64,000 nt of DNA from Mesorhizobium sp. (GCA_004020365.1 SAQR01000002.1:241763-305762), one strand, 5' to 3'; shown: positions 38,828 to 47,750, numbered from the stretch's first letter. A program made the numbers and translations. Notes: generated from the letters alone by a model not told the origin.

Positions 38828-40465
38828 ATGGGCAATCCCTACGAACAGGATCTCGACAGGAATCCGGCCAACCACCAGCCGCTGACGCCGCTCAGCTATC
38901 TGGAGCGGGCGGCAAGGACCTTTCCCCACCATGTCGCGATCATCCATGGCCGCCAGCGCACGACCTATCGCGATTTCTGGCGGCGGTCGCTGAAGCTTGC
39001 TTCGGCGCTCTCCAGGCGCGGCATCGGCAAGGGCGACACCGTCACCGTCATGCTGTCCAACACGCCGCCGATGCTGGAAGCGCATTTCGGCGTGCCGATG
39101 ACCAAGGCGGTGCTGCATTCGCTCAACACCCGCCTCGATGCCGCGGTCATCGCCTTCCAACTCGACCATGCCGAAACCAAGGTGCTGGTCGTCGATCGCG
39201 AGTTCGCAAATGTCGTCAGCCAGGCGCTGGCGCTGGCCAGGGTAAAACCGCTGGTCATCGACTATGACGATCCCGAATACGCCACTGACGCGCCCTATCC
39301 CAAGGGCGAGCGGATCGGCACGCTCGACTACGAGACCTTCGTCGCCGGCGGCGAGGAGGACTTCGCCTGGTCGATGCCCGACGACGAATGGGACGCGATC
39401 TCGCTCAACTACACTTCCGGGACGACAGGCAATCCCAAGGGCGTCGTCTATCACCATCGCGGTGCAGCACTGATGGCCTATGCCAACACCATCCATGCCG
39501 GCATGGGCAAGCATGCGGTCTATCTGTGGACGCTGCCGATGTTCCACTGCAATGGCTGGTGCTTTCCGTGGACGCTGGCCGTGCAGGCCGGCACCCATGT
39601 CTGCCTGCGCTGGGTGCGGCCGAAGCCGATCTACGACGCCATCGCCGACCACGGCGTCACCCATCTGTGCGGCGCGCCGGTCGTGATGTCGGTGCTGATC
39701 AACGCCAGTGACCAGGACAAGCGGCAATTTCCGCAGACGGTCACCTTCAACACCGCCGCGGCACCGCCGCCGGAAGCCGTGCTGTCGGGCATGGCCGATG
39801 CGGGTTTTGCCGTCACCCACCTCTATGGCCTGACCGAGACCTATGGCCCGGCGGTCGTCAACGAATGGCAGGGCGAGTGGGATGGGCTGGAGAAGGGACA
39901 GAAGGCGGCAAGGAAGGCCAGGCAAGGTGTGCGCTATGCCGCGCTCGAGGATCTGACGGTGATGGATCCCGAGACGATGGAGGAGACGCCGGCCGACGGC
40001 GAGACGATCGGCGAGGTCATGTTCCGCGGCAACATCGTCATGAAGGGCTATCTGAAGAACCGCAAGGCGAGCGACGAGGCCTTCGCCGGCGGCTGGTTCC
40101 ACTCGGGCGACCTGGGCGTCATGCATCGCGACGGCTACATCCAGCTCAAGGACCGCTCCAAGGACATCATCATTTCCGGCGGCGAGAACATCTCCTCGAT
40201 CGAAGTCGAGGAGGCGCTCTACAAGCATCCTGCCGTCGCCTCCTGCGGCGTCGTCGCCAGGCCCGACGACAAATGGGGCGAGGTCCCGGTCGCCTATGTC
40301 GAGCTGAAGCCGGGCAGGACGGCGACCGAGGCCGAGATCATCGACCACTGCCGCGCGCTGCTCGCCCGCTTCAAAATGCCGAAAGCCGTGATCTTCGCCG
40401 AAATCCCGAAGACCTCGACCGGCAAGATCCAGAAGTTCCGGCTGAGGGAGATGGCGAATGGGTAG
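38828..40465 (+). CDS. acyl-CoA synthetase (AMP-forming)
   Basis: A 545-residue ANL-superfamily ligase that activates a carboxylic acid with ATP and joins it to CoA. The P-loop LNYTSGTTGNPKGVVYHH, LYGLTETYGP, the hinge SGGENISSIEVEE and the C-terminal catalytic Lys in TSTGKIQKFRL are all present. The ATG at 38828 has a GGGGAGGA site. The length and WTLPMFHCNGWCFPW stretch are those of medium-chain acid or 3-methylmercaptopropionate (DmdB-like) ligases. No beta-oxidation or dmd gene is adjacent, so the substrate remains open. Confidence 0.88.
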   Translation: MGNPYEQDLDRNPANHQPLTPLSYLERAARTFPHHVAIIHGRQRTTYRDFWRRSLKLASALSRRGIGKGDTVTVMLSNTPPMLEAHFGVPMTKAVLHSLNTRLDAAVIAFQLDHAETKVLVVDREFANVVSQALALARVKPLVIDYDDPEYATDAPYPKGERIGTLDYETFVAGGEEDFAWSMPDDEWDAISLNYTSGTTGNPKGVVYHHRGAALMAYANTIHAGMGKHAVYLWTLPMFHCNGWCFPWTLAVQAGTHVCLRWVRPKPIYDAIADHGVTHLCGAPVVMSVLINASDQDKRQFPQTVTFNTAAAPPPEAVLSGMADAGFAVTHLYGLTETYGPAVVNEWQGEWDGLEKGQKAARKARQGVRYAALEDLTVMDPETMEETPADGETIGEVMFRGNIVMKGYLKNRKASDEAFAGGWFHSGDLGVMHRDGYIQLKDRSKDIIISGGENISSIEVEEALYKHPAVASCGVVARPDDKWGEVPVAYVELKPGRTATEAEIIDHCRALLARFKMPKAVIFAEIPKTSTGKIQKFRLREMANG

Positions 40466-40467
40466 CA

Positions 40468-40569
40468 GAGCAATTCCAGGAAAGGTGCGCAGCGGTTTTC
40501 CGTTCGGAATTGCGTAAAAACACTATTTAGAGCGGGTCGGCGATTCTATCAAAAGCTGAACCGCTCTAG
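40468..40569. repeat. family B repeat, left arm
   Basis: Starts GAGCAATTCCAGG, contains GCAGCGGTTTTCCGTTCGGA, and ends with AAAGCTGAACCGCTCTAG. It is inverted relative to 40695-40797. It begins three bases after the acyl-CoA synthetase stop. Confidence 0.8.
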
Positions 40570-40694
40570 AGTCAGGACCCATTAATCGGGTAAGCGTAAC
40601 GACCGTTTCGAGCCCAGAGTTAACCTACAGAACCCCATCCGGCTGCAGTCGAGGAGGGATCATAATCGGCACCGATGATGCCCCTCTTTCAGAG

Positions 40695-40797
40695 GAGCGG
40701 TTCAGCTTTTGATAGAATCGCGGAGCCGCTCTATCTCTTTGTTTTGACGCAATTCCGGACGGAAAACCGTTTCACACGTTTCCTGGAATTGCTCTAG
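40695..40797. repeat. family B repeat, right arm (inverted)
   Basis: Reverse-complement form of 40468-40569, from AGCGGTTCAGCTTTTGATAG to GGAATTGCTCTAG. It ends 23 bases before the ATG of the amidohydrolase gene. Confidence 0.8.
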
Positions 40798-40819
40798 CGC
40801 CAAGCGGAGCAGGAAAAAC

Positions 40820-41968
40820 ATGACCCTGACCAATCGAGACATTGTCGAGCTGACGGCATGGCGCCGCAGGCTGCACCAGCATCCGGAAATCTCGAATGAG
40901 GAAGAGAAGACCGCGAGCGAGGTTGTCGACTTCCTCGCCGACACAGCGCCGGACAAGGTGCTGACCGGATTGGGCGGCCACGGTGTGGCGGCGGTATATG
41001 AAAGCGGCAAAGCCGGTCCGACAGTCCTGTTCCGGTCGGAACTCGATGCGCTGCCGATTTATGAGCTTTCAGGCGTTTCTCATTCGTCGCTCGTACCGGG
41101 AAAGTCGCATATGTGCGGCCATGACGGACATACCGCAATCCTCGCCGCACTTGGCCGCCAGTTCGGGCGCGAAAGACCTGCCCGCGGCCGCGTCGTGCTG
41201 ATGTTCCAGCCGGCGGAAGAAACCGGCAATGGCGCGGCCGGCGTCGTCGCCGATCCGCGCTTTTCCGAGATCGCGCCGGATTTGGCCTTCTCGCTGCACA
41301 ATTTGCCCGGTGTGCCGTTCGGTGAGGTGCGCATCAAACCCGGCGTGGTCGACTGTGCTTCACGCGGCATGCGGATATTGCTGGAGGGCAAGACCGCGCA
41401 TTCGTCGATGCCCGAAACGGGTGTCTCGCCAATGATGGCGGTCAGCCAGCTAATGCCGGCACTGCCCGCGCTCGGGCGCGGAACCTTCGCTGACGACGAT
41501 TTCAGTATGGTGACCGTCACCCATGCCCTGATGGGCGAAGCCGTGTTCGGCATTGCGCCGGGAATTGCAGAAGTGTGGGCGACGCTGTGCACAAGGCGCG
41601 ATGAGCGCATGGCGGACCTGTGCGCCGCCGCGGAAGCGCTGGTGGAAAAGATCGCGGGAGAGCATCGGCTTTCGGCCCGCTACGACTATCACGAGATCTT
41701 CGTTGCCAGCGTCAACGCGCCGGATGCCGTGGAACACCTGCAGCGCGCGCTCGACGAAGAAGGCGTGCCACGCACAGAGGAAGCCCTGCCGATGCGCGCT
41801 TCGGAAGATTTCGGCGTGTTCGGCCATAGCGCAGCGCCCGCCATGTTCTTCCTCGGCGCCGGCGAGCGGTACCCTGCGCTGCACAACCCCGACTATGACT
41901 TTCCAGACGACCCGATCCCGATCGGATCCAGAATATTCATGCGCACAGCGCGCAACCTTCTGGGCTGA
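40820..41968 (+). CDS. M20-family amidohydrolase / N-acyl amino acid hydrolase
   Basis: A 382-residue zinc peptidase-family hydrolase (HipO/AbgB-like). The metal-binding motif HMCGHDGHTA is near residue 95 and PAEETGNGAAGV near residue 133; the dimerisation lid holds MRILLEGKTAHSSMPETG. Members remove acyl groups from amino acids or hydrolyse related amides such as hippurate or indole-acetyl amino acids. The start is the ATG at 40820. The gene stands alone after a repeat region, so the natural substrate cannot be named. Confidence 0.86.
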   Translation: MTLTNRDIVELTAWRRRLHQHPEISNEEEKTASEVVDFLADTAPDKVLTGLGGHGVAAVYESGKAGPTVLFRSELDALPIYELSGVSHSSLVPGKSHMCGHDGHTAILAALGRQFGRERPARGRVVLMFQPAEETGNGAAGVVADPRFSEIAPDLAFSLHNLPGVPFGEVRIKPGVVDCASRGMRILLEGKTAHSSMPETGVSPMMAVSQLMPALPALGRGTFADDDFSMVTVTHALMGEAVFGIAPGIAEVWATLCTRRDERMADLCAAAEALVEKIAGEHRLSARYDYHEIFVASVNAPDAVEHLQRALDEEGVPRTEEALPMRASEDFGVFGHSAAPAMFFLGAGERYPALHNPDYDFPDDPIPIGSRIFMRTARNLLG

Positions 41969-41988
41969 TTGGCTCCCGGGCTGGCTGC

Positions 41989-42843
41989 CTATTTGAGCAA
42001 AATCTCGATCTCAGGCGGGATATTAATGACGTCGCCCGGTTCGTCATCGGTTCCACCAATGACGTAGCCCGGTTCGTCCGAGTATGAGAAGACTTTCGTA
42101 ATGATGCCTGATTTGAGCGCTTCAGCGCTCCAGACGTTATAGAGGCCCTCCGGCGTTGCCAGGCCCATCATCACGAACACGTCGCCGCTGCGGACGCCCA
42201 TTTCGTCGAAATAGTCGGAAAGCATCCGCTTCAGGGCCGGATCAGGCCGCGTAGAAATTTCATCGAGGTTTCTGCGTCCCGTCGCCGTAGGCGCTCTTTT
42301 CCTGCCGTCCGTTATTTGATGGAGGGCGATCCTGGCATTGACAGCCGCGGCGCGGACATGCCCCCCAGCCAAGGCGAAGGGGCAAGCCGAGAAACAGTAC
42401 GCCCCGCCTGCGTGAACTTCGCCTTCCGACCAGCCGTTCTTGACGATCTTTTCGGGACAGCGCGGCACCAGCATCGGGCAGCCGTTCAACACCGTTCTGC
42501 CCACCGCGGTTTCGAGGCCAGCGGTCCGGATCATGCGTCCAATCCAAAGCGCCGAAGCCACGTTCCCCCCGCCAGACTGAAACACGACGGGAAGCCGTTG
42601 GCCCTTCAGCTTGGTCAGAAACTGCTCAAATTGTCTGCCAGTGTCAGCTGTTATCGTGCCCTCGGCAGAAATCCATTGGACGCAGCTTACCTTGCAATCG
42701 CCGTTCCGAACCAGAGCGAAATTCATCGGCCACGCTTCGGGTGTCTTCTGCTTTGCGCCGGCCGAAGCGGTAGCAACCAAGGCCACAAGTAAACCTGCGA
42801 CGATGAAGCAGAATGTCGTCAGCAGACCCAGGCGAGTTGTCAT
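41989..42843 (-). CDS. exported ClpP/crotonase-fold protein of unknown function
   Basis: A 284-residue protein with a signal peptide (LLTTFCFIVAGLLVALVATA). The mature part resembles the periplasmic family grouped in COG3904 with a ClpP-like fold: FQSGGGNVASALWIGRMIR, then GGAYCFSACPFALAGG, where the Ser between two Cys is at the nucleophile position, and ALHQI with a possible catalytic His. Six or more cysteines suggest disulfides in the periplasm. No substrate or partner is known and the neighbours give no hint. Confidence 0.65.
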   Translation of the reverse strand: MTTRLGLLTTFCFIVAGLLVALVATASAGAKQKTPEAWPMNFALVRNGDCKVSCVQWISAEGTITADTGRQFEQFLTKLKGQRLPVVFQSGGGNVASALWIGRMIRTAGLETAVGRTVLNGCPMLVPRCPEKIVKNGWSEGEVHAGGAYCFSACPFALAGGHVRAAAVNARIALHQITDGRKRAPTATGRRNLDEISTRPDPALKRMLSDYFDEMGVRSGDVFVMMGLATPEGLYNVWSAEALKSGIITKVFSYSDEPGYVIGGTDDEPGDVINIPPEIEILLK

Positions 42844-42929
42844 GATGAAAAGCCCCCCAACAGCAGAATAATTGCTATCGCCTCGGGCCCCTCTGACACA
42901 ACCTCTTTTGTATCTTCGGCGGCAGGGGC

Positions 42930-43246
42930 GCGCATCCGTTGCGCAAGCCCGGGGACCTCAGGCACCACACGCTGATCCGCGACGGCTATTGGATCGACTG
43001 GGCGGCCTGGCTCGCCAGCGCGGGGGCGAAGGCGTCGATCCGCAGGGCGGCCTTACCTTCGATTCCGCCACCTTCGCGGTCGAGTCGGCCGTCCAAGGCG
43101 AAGGCGTGGTGCCTGGCCGCACCGTGCTCGTTTCAGCTGACCTCGCCACAGGCAGGGTTGTCCGGCTCTTCGACCACGCGCTGAAAGCCGTCTCCAGCTT
43201 CTATGTCGTCTACCCCCGGCGGCGCAAATTTAAGACACGGGTGGTG
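42930..43246 (+). pseudogene. LysR-family regulator remnant (C-terminal effector domain)
   Basis: Two plus-strand frames together give about 105 residues of a GcvA-type LysR effector domain. The first frame reads LRKPGDLRHHTLIRDGYWID and WAAWLASAGAK; after a frame change near 43030 the second reads LTFDSATFAVESAVQGEGVV and RVVRLFDHALKAVSSFYVVYP. The DNA-binding half is missing, so this is a decayed fragment. It could be what is left of a regulator for the downstream gene. Confidence 0.65.
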
Positions 43247-43272
43247 CAATTGGCGGTTGGAGGAGGAAACTC

Positions 43273-43788
43273 ATGCCGGTTCTCAGAACATCAGAGCCTG
43301 AAGGTCAAGACGAGACCCTTCCCCGGCCATGGGCGCGAGCCGCCGCGGTCAGGAAAGCCGGGCGGATCCTCGCCCTGACCGGGGTCATACTGCCGCTTCT
43401 CATGATCGGCGGGATGAAGTTCACGGCTGCTGAGATCGAGGCGTTGAGGCCGCTGATCGGCGGCACGCCTTGGCTCGCCTGGATGTATCCGGTATTTGGT
43501 GAAGCCGGTGCCTCGTATGTGCTTGGCGTCGTCGAGATCGCGACCGCGCTTCTCCTGATTGCCTCTCCCTGGTCGACGCGCGCCGGTGTCGCCGGCGGGA
43601 CATTGGCCGCCCTGATTTTCCTGGTCACCTGTTCGATCATGGTTGCCCTGCCGATCTGGGAGCCTACGCTGGGCTTTCCCGCGCTCGGTCCCGCCGGTCA
43701 GTTCCTGATCAAGGACATTGCGCTGCTCGGCATCGCGCCTGTCATACTGGGCGAAAGCCTGAACAGATTAAACAAATCGGCTATTTAA
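43273..43788 (+). CDS. DUF417 / YkgB family membrane protein
   Basis: A 171-residue inner-membrane protein with four hydrophobic segments. Typical DUF417 features are LMIGGMKFTAAEIEALRPLI, SPWLAWMYPVFG-like text (TPWLAWMYPVFGEAGASYVL) and the C-terminal PAGQFLIKDIALLGIAPVI. The family includes RclC of the reactive-chlorine response in E. coli, but most members have no settled role. It starts with ATG after AGGAGGAAAC. Confidence 0.8.
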   Translation: MPVLRTSEPEGQDETLPRPWARAAAVRKAGRILALTGVILPLLMIGGMKFTAAEIEALRPLIGGTPWLAWMYPVFGEAGASYVLGVVEIATALLLIASPWSTRAGVAGGTLAALIFLVTCSIMVALPIWEPTLGFPALGPAGQFLIKDIALLGIAPVILGESLNRLNKSAI

Positions 43789-43924
43789 GCGAATCCAGGC
43801 CGAAGGCGAGTGGCAGACCACGCCATCCCGACAGTCGCGCAAAATGGCAGGGCCCCACCTGCTGCGACCATTGTGGGACAGGCACAGGTTCGCTGCCTGC
43901 GCGGCCACCGGACTACACCTTCGA

Positions 43925-44818
43925 CTAGATCGAAAACGCCCCGCTCGCCACCACGATGCCGCGTCCAGAGACGCTCACTGAGCCGGCATCTACATCTAGC
44001 TCGATGATGCTGGTACGTCCGAGCGCCGTGCCTTGCTCGATCTTTATTACGCCGGGCTGTACAAGACCGTGTGCAACGAGATGTGCGGCGAGCGGACCAG
44101 CCGCCGTACCGGTTGCCGGATCCTCGGAAATGCCGACAGTCGGGTTGAAAAACCGTGCATACGCTGTGGTTCCAGGCTGTGGCGGATCAAGTGAGAAGAC
44201 GTAGCAGCCTTCCCCGCCGACCTCGTTGAGCAGGTCGAAAAGCTGTTTGGCGTCAGGCGAAATCCGGTCGACGGCTTGGCGATCGCGGATTGGCACCAGG
44301 AGATGGGCAGCACCGGTCGACACCACCTGGCAAGGCACGACGTCCGTTATTTCGTCAGTATTTAGGCCAAGCGCCGTGGCAAGAGCGCCAGGATTTGAGA
44401 TTTGCGCGCCGGCCACTGGGGCTCCTTGCTGCATAACGATCTTTTCGAGCCGCCCTTGGCTTTGCCAGATGGCCAATGGATATACCAAGTCGCCGATCTG
44501 TTGATGAAACCGTGTTGGGCCATCGCTCAGATCGAGCCGCCCCGCTGCAGCGAGCCACCACCAGGCCCCCAACGTGTTGTGGCCGCCTGCACCGAAAACC
44601 TCTACGCCTTTCGGCGTGAAAGAGCGCAGTTTCCAGTCGGCGTCCGCCCGGGTCGCCGGTAGCACAAAGGTTGTTTCGGATTGGTTGAACTCACGGGCAA
44701 TGTTCTGCATGAGCTCGAGCGCCAACTCGCCACCGCCGTCGACCACCGCAAGTGAATTGCCCGTCAGCGGCTCTACCGCGAAGACATCGACGAAATGAAA
44801 TGGAATTGTTCTGCTCAT
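43925..44818 (-). CDS. PhzF-family isomerase-like protein
   Basis: A 297-residue protein of the phenazine biosynthesis PhzF / diaminopimelate epimerase fold. It begins FHFVDVFAVEPLTGNSLAVV; the catalytic Glu is in REFNQSETTFVLPA, with GAGGHNTLGAWWWL and the C-terminal EDPATGTAAGPLAAHLVAHG. No phenazine genes are present, so this is one of the many PhzF homologues of unknown reaction. The ATG at 44818 has a GGAGG site. Confidence 0.85.
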   Translation of the reverse strand: MSRTIPFHFVDVFAVEPLTGNSLAVVDGGGELALELMQNIAREFNQSETTFVLPATRADADWKLRSFTPKGVEVFGAGGHNTLGAWWWLAAAGRLDLSDGPTRFHQQIGDLVYPLAIWQSQGRLEKIVMQQGAPVAGAQISNPGALATALGLNTDEITDVVPCQVVSTGAAHLLVPIRDRQAVDRISPDAKQLFDLLNEVGGEGCYVFSLDPPQPGTTAYARFFNPTVGISEDPATGTAAGPLAAHLVAHGLVQPGVIKIEQGTALGRTSIIELDVDAGSVSVSGRGIVVASGAFSI

Positions 44819-44906
44819 GGTTTCCTCCGATGACCCGCGGGCCCGTTTTTCAGTCGTTTGGCTGAATGCTTGGACTGTTGGCAATGTCCTGCATCGCAGC
44901 CAATCT

Positions 44907-45260
44907 CTAGCAAAGATGCGAGAGCACGTTGAGCAGCTTGCCGGTCGGGTCGGCAATGAAGAAGCGTCTTACGCCCCACGGTTCGTCGGTCAAATCATAG
45001 ACCACGCTGCAACCGATCTCGTTCGCGCGAAGATAAACCGCGTCGACATTGTCGACCTCGATCGACAGATCTGGCACCGGGGTGCCTGAGCCGCCCTCGC
45101 TGGCGATGCTGATCTGGGGGACGGTGGTTTCGATAGACGCCAGCGTGACGAGCCAGCCGTGATCCATGACGGCATCGAGCCCGAACAGGTCGGTATAGAA
45201 CTTCCGAACATCCGGAATGCTGTCTGTTGCGATGTTCGAGACGATGCGCAGCACGGTCAT
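44907..45260 (-). CDS. VOC (glyoxalase/bleomycin resistance) family protein
   Basis: A 117-residue single-domain VOC protein with paired beta-alpha-beta-beta-beta modules. It starts VLRIVSNIATDSIPDVRKFY and ends WGVRRFFIADPTGKLLNVLS, typical of small metal-binding VOC proteins. It lies 88 bases upstream of the PhzF gene on the same strand and may share its transcript. The function is unknown. Confidence 0.82.
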   Translation of the reverse strand: MTVLRIVSNIATDSIPDVRKFYTDLFGLDAVMDHGWLVTLASIETTVPQISIASEGGSGTPVPDLSIEVDNVDAVYLRANEIGCSVVYDLTDEPWGVRRFFIADPTGKLLNVLSHLC

Positions 45261-45459
45261 TCCATGTCTCCTTCACAGCTTGCCATATCTCCACAGCTTG
45301 GATGGTAACGCATAGCTGCGCGCTGCGGAGCACGTCTCGAACAAAATAAGGCGCCGATCACCTGAGCCGCAGAGTGCCGCCGATGGTCTTGAAGGACCGG
45401 CGGGATGCCCATGTACGGCCCGCAGCAGGCTTCGTTAACGCTGTTCACGCCTAGGTTGT

Positions 45460-45510
45460 GTCAACAGGTGTCACCGGTCGCCCAGACAGGTAACATTCAC
45501 CTGTTGACAG
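45460..45510. promoter_or_regulatory. inverted repeat upstream of tetR promoter
   Basis: GTCAACAGGTG (45460-45470) and CACCTGTTGAC (45500-45510) are perfect inverted arms 29 bases apart. The right arm includes most of the -35 box TTGACA. It may be a second binding site for the TetR protein or another regulator. Confidence 0.5.
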
Positions 45511-45527
45511 GCGGGCGATTTCGAATT

Positions 45528-45563
45528 ACGAGTGACGAAATTCAAAATTCGTCACTCGTAACG
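45528..45563. promoter_or_regulatory. palindromic operator of the tetR-RND operon
   Basis: Perfect 14-base arms TTACGAGTGACGAA (45528-45541) and TTCGTCACTCGTAA (45550-45563) with an 8-base centre, 13 bases before the tetR start. The left arm covers the proposed -10 box. This is the position and form expected for self-repression by a TetR protein. Confidence 0.75.
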
Positions 45564-45575
45564 AGCTAATGATAA

Positions 45576-46187
45576 ATGATGCATGACACCCTCGACACGA
45601 CGGCTGACTTGGTCCGGCAGGAGAATGTTGCGCGCATCCTCGATTGCGCAGAGCGACTGTTCCGCCACTACGGCTACGGCAAGACCAATGTCGCCGACAT
45701 AGCCCGTGAACTCGGCATGTCGACGGCGAACATCTACCGTTTCTTCGCCTCCAAGGTCGAAATCCACCAGGCCGTTTGCGGCCGCATGCTGGCTACCTGC
45801 TACCAACTGACCTACGACGCCTGCCATAGTTCCGGAACGGCCAGCGAACGTCTTCGCCGCTACGTGCAAACGCATTATCAGTGGACCCGCGACACCATGC
45901 TCGACCAGGAGAAGGTGCACGAAATGGTCGTCGTCGCCATCGAGCGCGATTGGCATGTCATCGAGAAGCATATCGACAGGATCCGCGGCTTGGTCGAGGA
46001 GGTGATCCGCGAGGGAATCGCGGCCGGCGAGTTTGCCGACCAGGACCCGGAAGTCGCTTCGCGGTGTTTCGGCGCCGCTATCATCACCCTTTGTCACCCG
46101 CAGATGGTCGCCCAGTGCCTTGCCAAGAACAACCGGGCGATGCCGGACGAGCTTATCGAGTTTGCCCTCAGGGCCTTGAAGAAATGA
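45576..46187 (+). CDS. TetR-family repressor of an RND efflux operon
   Basis: A 203-residue TetR regulator. The HTH (about residues 15-60) includes RILDCAERLFRHYGYGKTNV and the helix pair ADIARELGMSTANIYRFFASK. The C-terminal ligand domain is all-helical, with QLTYDACHSSGTASERLRRY. Two adjacent ATGs (45576, 45579-side MHD) are possible starts. It is the first gene before the adaptor and pump genes, and a strong palindrome overlaps its promoter, so it very likely represses the whole operon until a toxic substrate binds. Confidence 0.88.
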   Translation: MMHDTLDTTADLVRQENVARILDCAERLFRHYGYGKTNVADIARELGMSTANIYRFFASKVEIHQAVCGRMLATCYQLTYDACHSSGTASERLRRYVQTHYQWTRDTMLDQEKVHEMVVVAIERDWHVIEKHIDRIRGLVEEVIREGIAAGEFADQDPEVASRCFGAAIITLCHPQMVAQCLAKNNRAMPDELIEFALRALKK

Positions 46188-46237
46188 CCGGCGTCCGCCG
46201 GGGGTCGACAATCCATCTCCATTTCGGGAGTACGCAA

Positions 46238-47398
46238 GTGTCTTTGTCCAAATCCATCATGAACAGGCTGCCGGCCATTGGTCCGGCTCTGGTCGTCGTC
46301 GCGGCGCTTGGGCTCGCCGGTTGCTCGCAAGAAAAAGTGGAAGTCAAGGACATCGTCCGGCCGGTCAAGGTCGTCGAGATCGCCAAGGCGAACGATACCC
46401 GGGAACTCTCCTACTCCGGATCGGTGCGCGCCCGCACCGAGATGAATCTGGGGTTCCGCATCAACGGCAAGATCACCGAGCGCCTGGTCGACATCGGCCA
46501 GCGCGTCAAGCCGGGCGACGTTCTGGCCCGCATCGATCCCGCCGACTACGACCTTTCGGTCAAGAGTGCCGAGGCCAGCCTCGAGGCCGCCGAGCGGCAG
46601 GTCGAAACGACGGGCCTTGCCCGCCGTCGTGCCGAACAGCTGTTTGCCAAGAAGTTCGCCTCGAAATCGCAGCTCGAACAGGCGACGCTCAGCTATGATC
46701 AGGCGGTCGCCACCCGGAACTCCGCCCGCTCAGCGCTTGACCAGGCGAAGAACCAGGTCCTCTACACCGACCTCAAGGCGGACAGGAACGGCATCGTCAC
46801 GTCGGTCACCGCCGATGTCGGTCAGGTGGTTGGCTCCGGCACGCCGGTTGTGACCGTTGCCGTTGATGGCGAAAAGGAAGTGCTGATCGCCGTGCCGGAA
46901 ACCGATATCGCCCAGTTCAAGCCGGGCAAGGAGGTCAAAGCAAGCTTCTGGTCCGACGAAGCGCTGACGCTCGACGGCAAGGTCCGTGAAGTCGCCGGCA
47001 GCGCCGATCAGCAGTCGCGTACCTTCGCCGTTCGCGTCAGCCTGCCCAACGATCCGCGCGTGCTTCTCGGCATGACCGCGAATATCGAGGCTTCGGCCGC
47101 CAACAACAGCCTGCAAAGCGTATCGATCCCGTTGAGCGCGCTGGCGCAAAAAGACGGCCAGCAGATCGTCTGGACCGTGGACCGCAGCGGCGAGACCGTC
47201 CATGCGCGTCCGATCAAGGTCGCCGAGTTCACCGCCGACGGCGTGCATGTTGCCGAAGGATTGAAGCCCGGCGATGTCGTCGTTGCGGCGGGCACGCAAT
47301 TCATGGCCGAAAATCTGAAAGTCAAGCTGACCGGCGATGCGGTGCAACAGTCCGCATCGGCGGACGATGATGGCGATGCCGTCAAGCACGTGCGCTGA
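46238..47398 (+). CDS. RND efflux periplasmic adaptor lipoprotein
   Basis: A 386-residue membrane-fusion protein. The GTG at 46238 has a GGGAG site seven bases upstream and gives a short lipoprotein signal ending in LGLAGC; an ATG at 46184 overlapping the tetR stop is the alternative but makes the N terminus too long. Lipoyl halves (LGFRINGKITERLVDIGQRV and VTSVTADVGQVVGSGTPV) enclose an alpha hairpin with ARRRAEQLFAKKFASKSQLE. It links the pump to an outer-membrane channel, whose gene is not in the window. Confidence 0.88.
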   Translation: MSLSKSIMNRLPAIGPALVVVAALGLAGCSQEKVEVKDIVRPVKVVEIAKANDTRELSYSGSVRARTEMNLGFRINGKITERLVDIGQRVKPGDVLARIDPADYDLSVKSAEASLEAAERQVETTGLARRRAEQLFAKKFASKSQLEQATLSYDQAVATRNSARSALDQAKNQVLYTDLKADRNGIVTSVTADVGQVVGSGTPVVTVAVDGEKEVLIAVPETDIAQFKPGKEVKASFWSDEALTLDGKVREVAGSADQQSRTFAVRVSLPNDPRVLLGMTANIEASAANNSLQSVSIPLSALAQKDGQQIVWTVDRSGETVHARPIKVAEFTADGVHVAEGLKPGDVVVAAGTQFMAENLKVKLTGDAVQQSASADDDGDAVKHVR

Positions 47399-47750
47399 CG
47401 GCCAGGCACAAAACGGCTTCTCCTCGCATCGGCGCAAGCCGCGAGGTCAAGCAGTTCACGGTTTCCGGGCGGCAGGTGCCCGATTGTCGAGACGTCAGGT
47501 CGATGTTCCCCCCCCGACATCGATCCTGGCGCCCCACCGCGATGAGTGTCTCTCCGCTCGGAAAGCCTCGCCGCCCGGAAGCCTGGAGCATGATCCCGAA
47601 AAGTGGAAGCGGTTTTCGGAAAAGATCATGCTCGAACAGGAAAGATGGAGCCCCATCCCGATCCTATCGCGATGGAACAGGCTCCAGCATTAGAAGCTCC
47701 GTGGGCATGCCATGTGCGTGCGCTGACGATCAGACAGATGGACTGGCGCT
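47399..47750. repeat. adaptor-pump intergenic region with family A repeat copy 3
   Basis: A 352-base gap without a gene. A family A element occupies 47583-47687, bounded by CTGGAGC and GCTCCAG, with CATGATCCCGAAAAGTGG and GGTTTTCGGAAAAGATCATG inside. The rest, including a CCCCCCCC run at about 47509, shows no signal. Adaptor and pump genes are therefore unusually far apart for an RND operon. Confidence 0.75.

Larger units (their letters stand above)
40466..40819. mobile_element. MITE-like inverted-repeat unit with no coding content
   Basis: The 354-base gap is almost wholly made of two inverted family B arms (40468-40569 and 40695-40797) around a 125-base core. The core begins GTCAGGACCCATTAATCGGG and has no open frame of note. 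This has the build of a non-autonomous miniature element or two nested palindromic repeats; no target duplication could be fixed by eye. Confidence 0.5.
45261..45575. promoter_or_regulatory. tetR promoter region
   Basis: This 315-base gap has no gene. Its right half holds a likely promoter, TTGACA at 45506-45511 and TACGAG at 45529-45534 with a 17-base spacer, and two inverted repeats that surround and overlap it (listed separately). The left half (45261-45455) shows nothing clear. Confidence 0.55.

Noticed and set aside
45881-46237. Long N-terminal extension of the RND adaptor overlapping tetR
   Set aside because: The upstream part is out of frame with tetR and reads as low-complexity Arg-rich shadow; the GTG at 46238 gives a proper lipoprotein signal and ribosome site.
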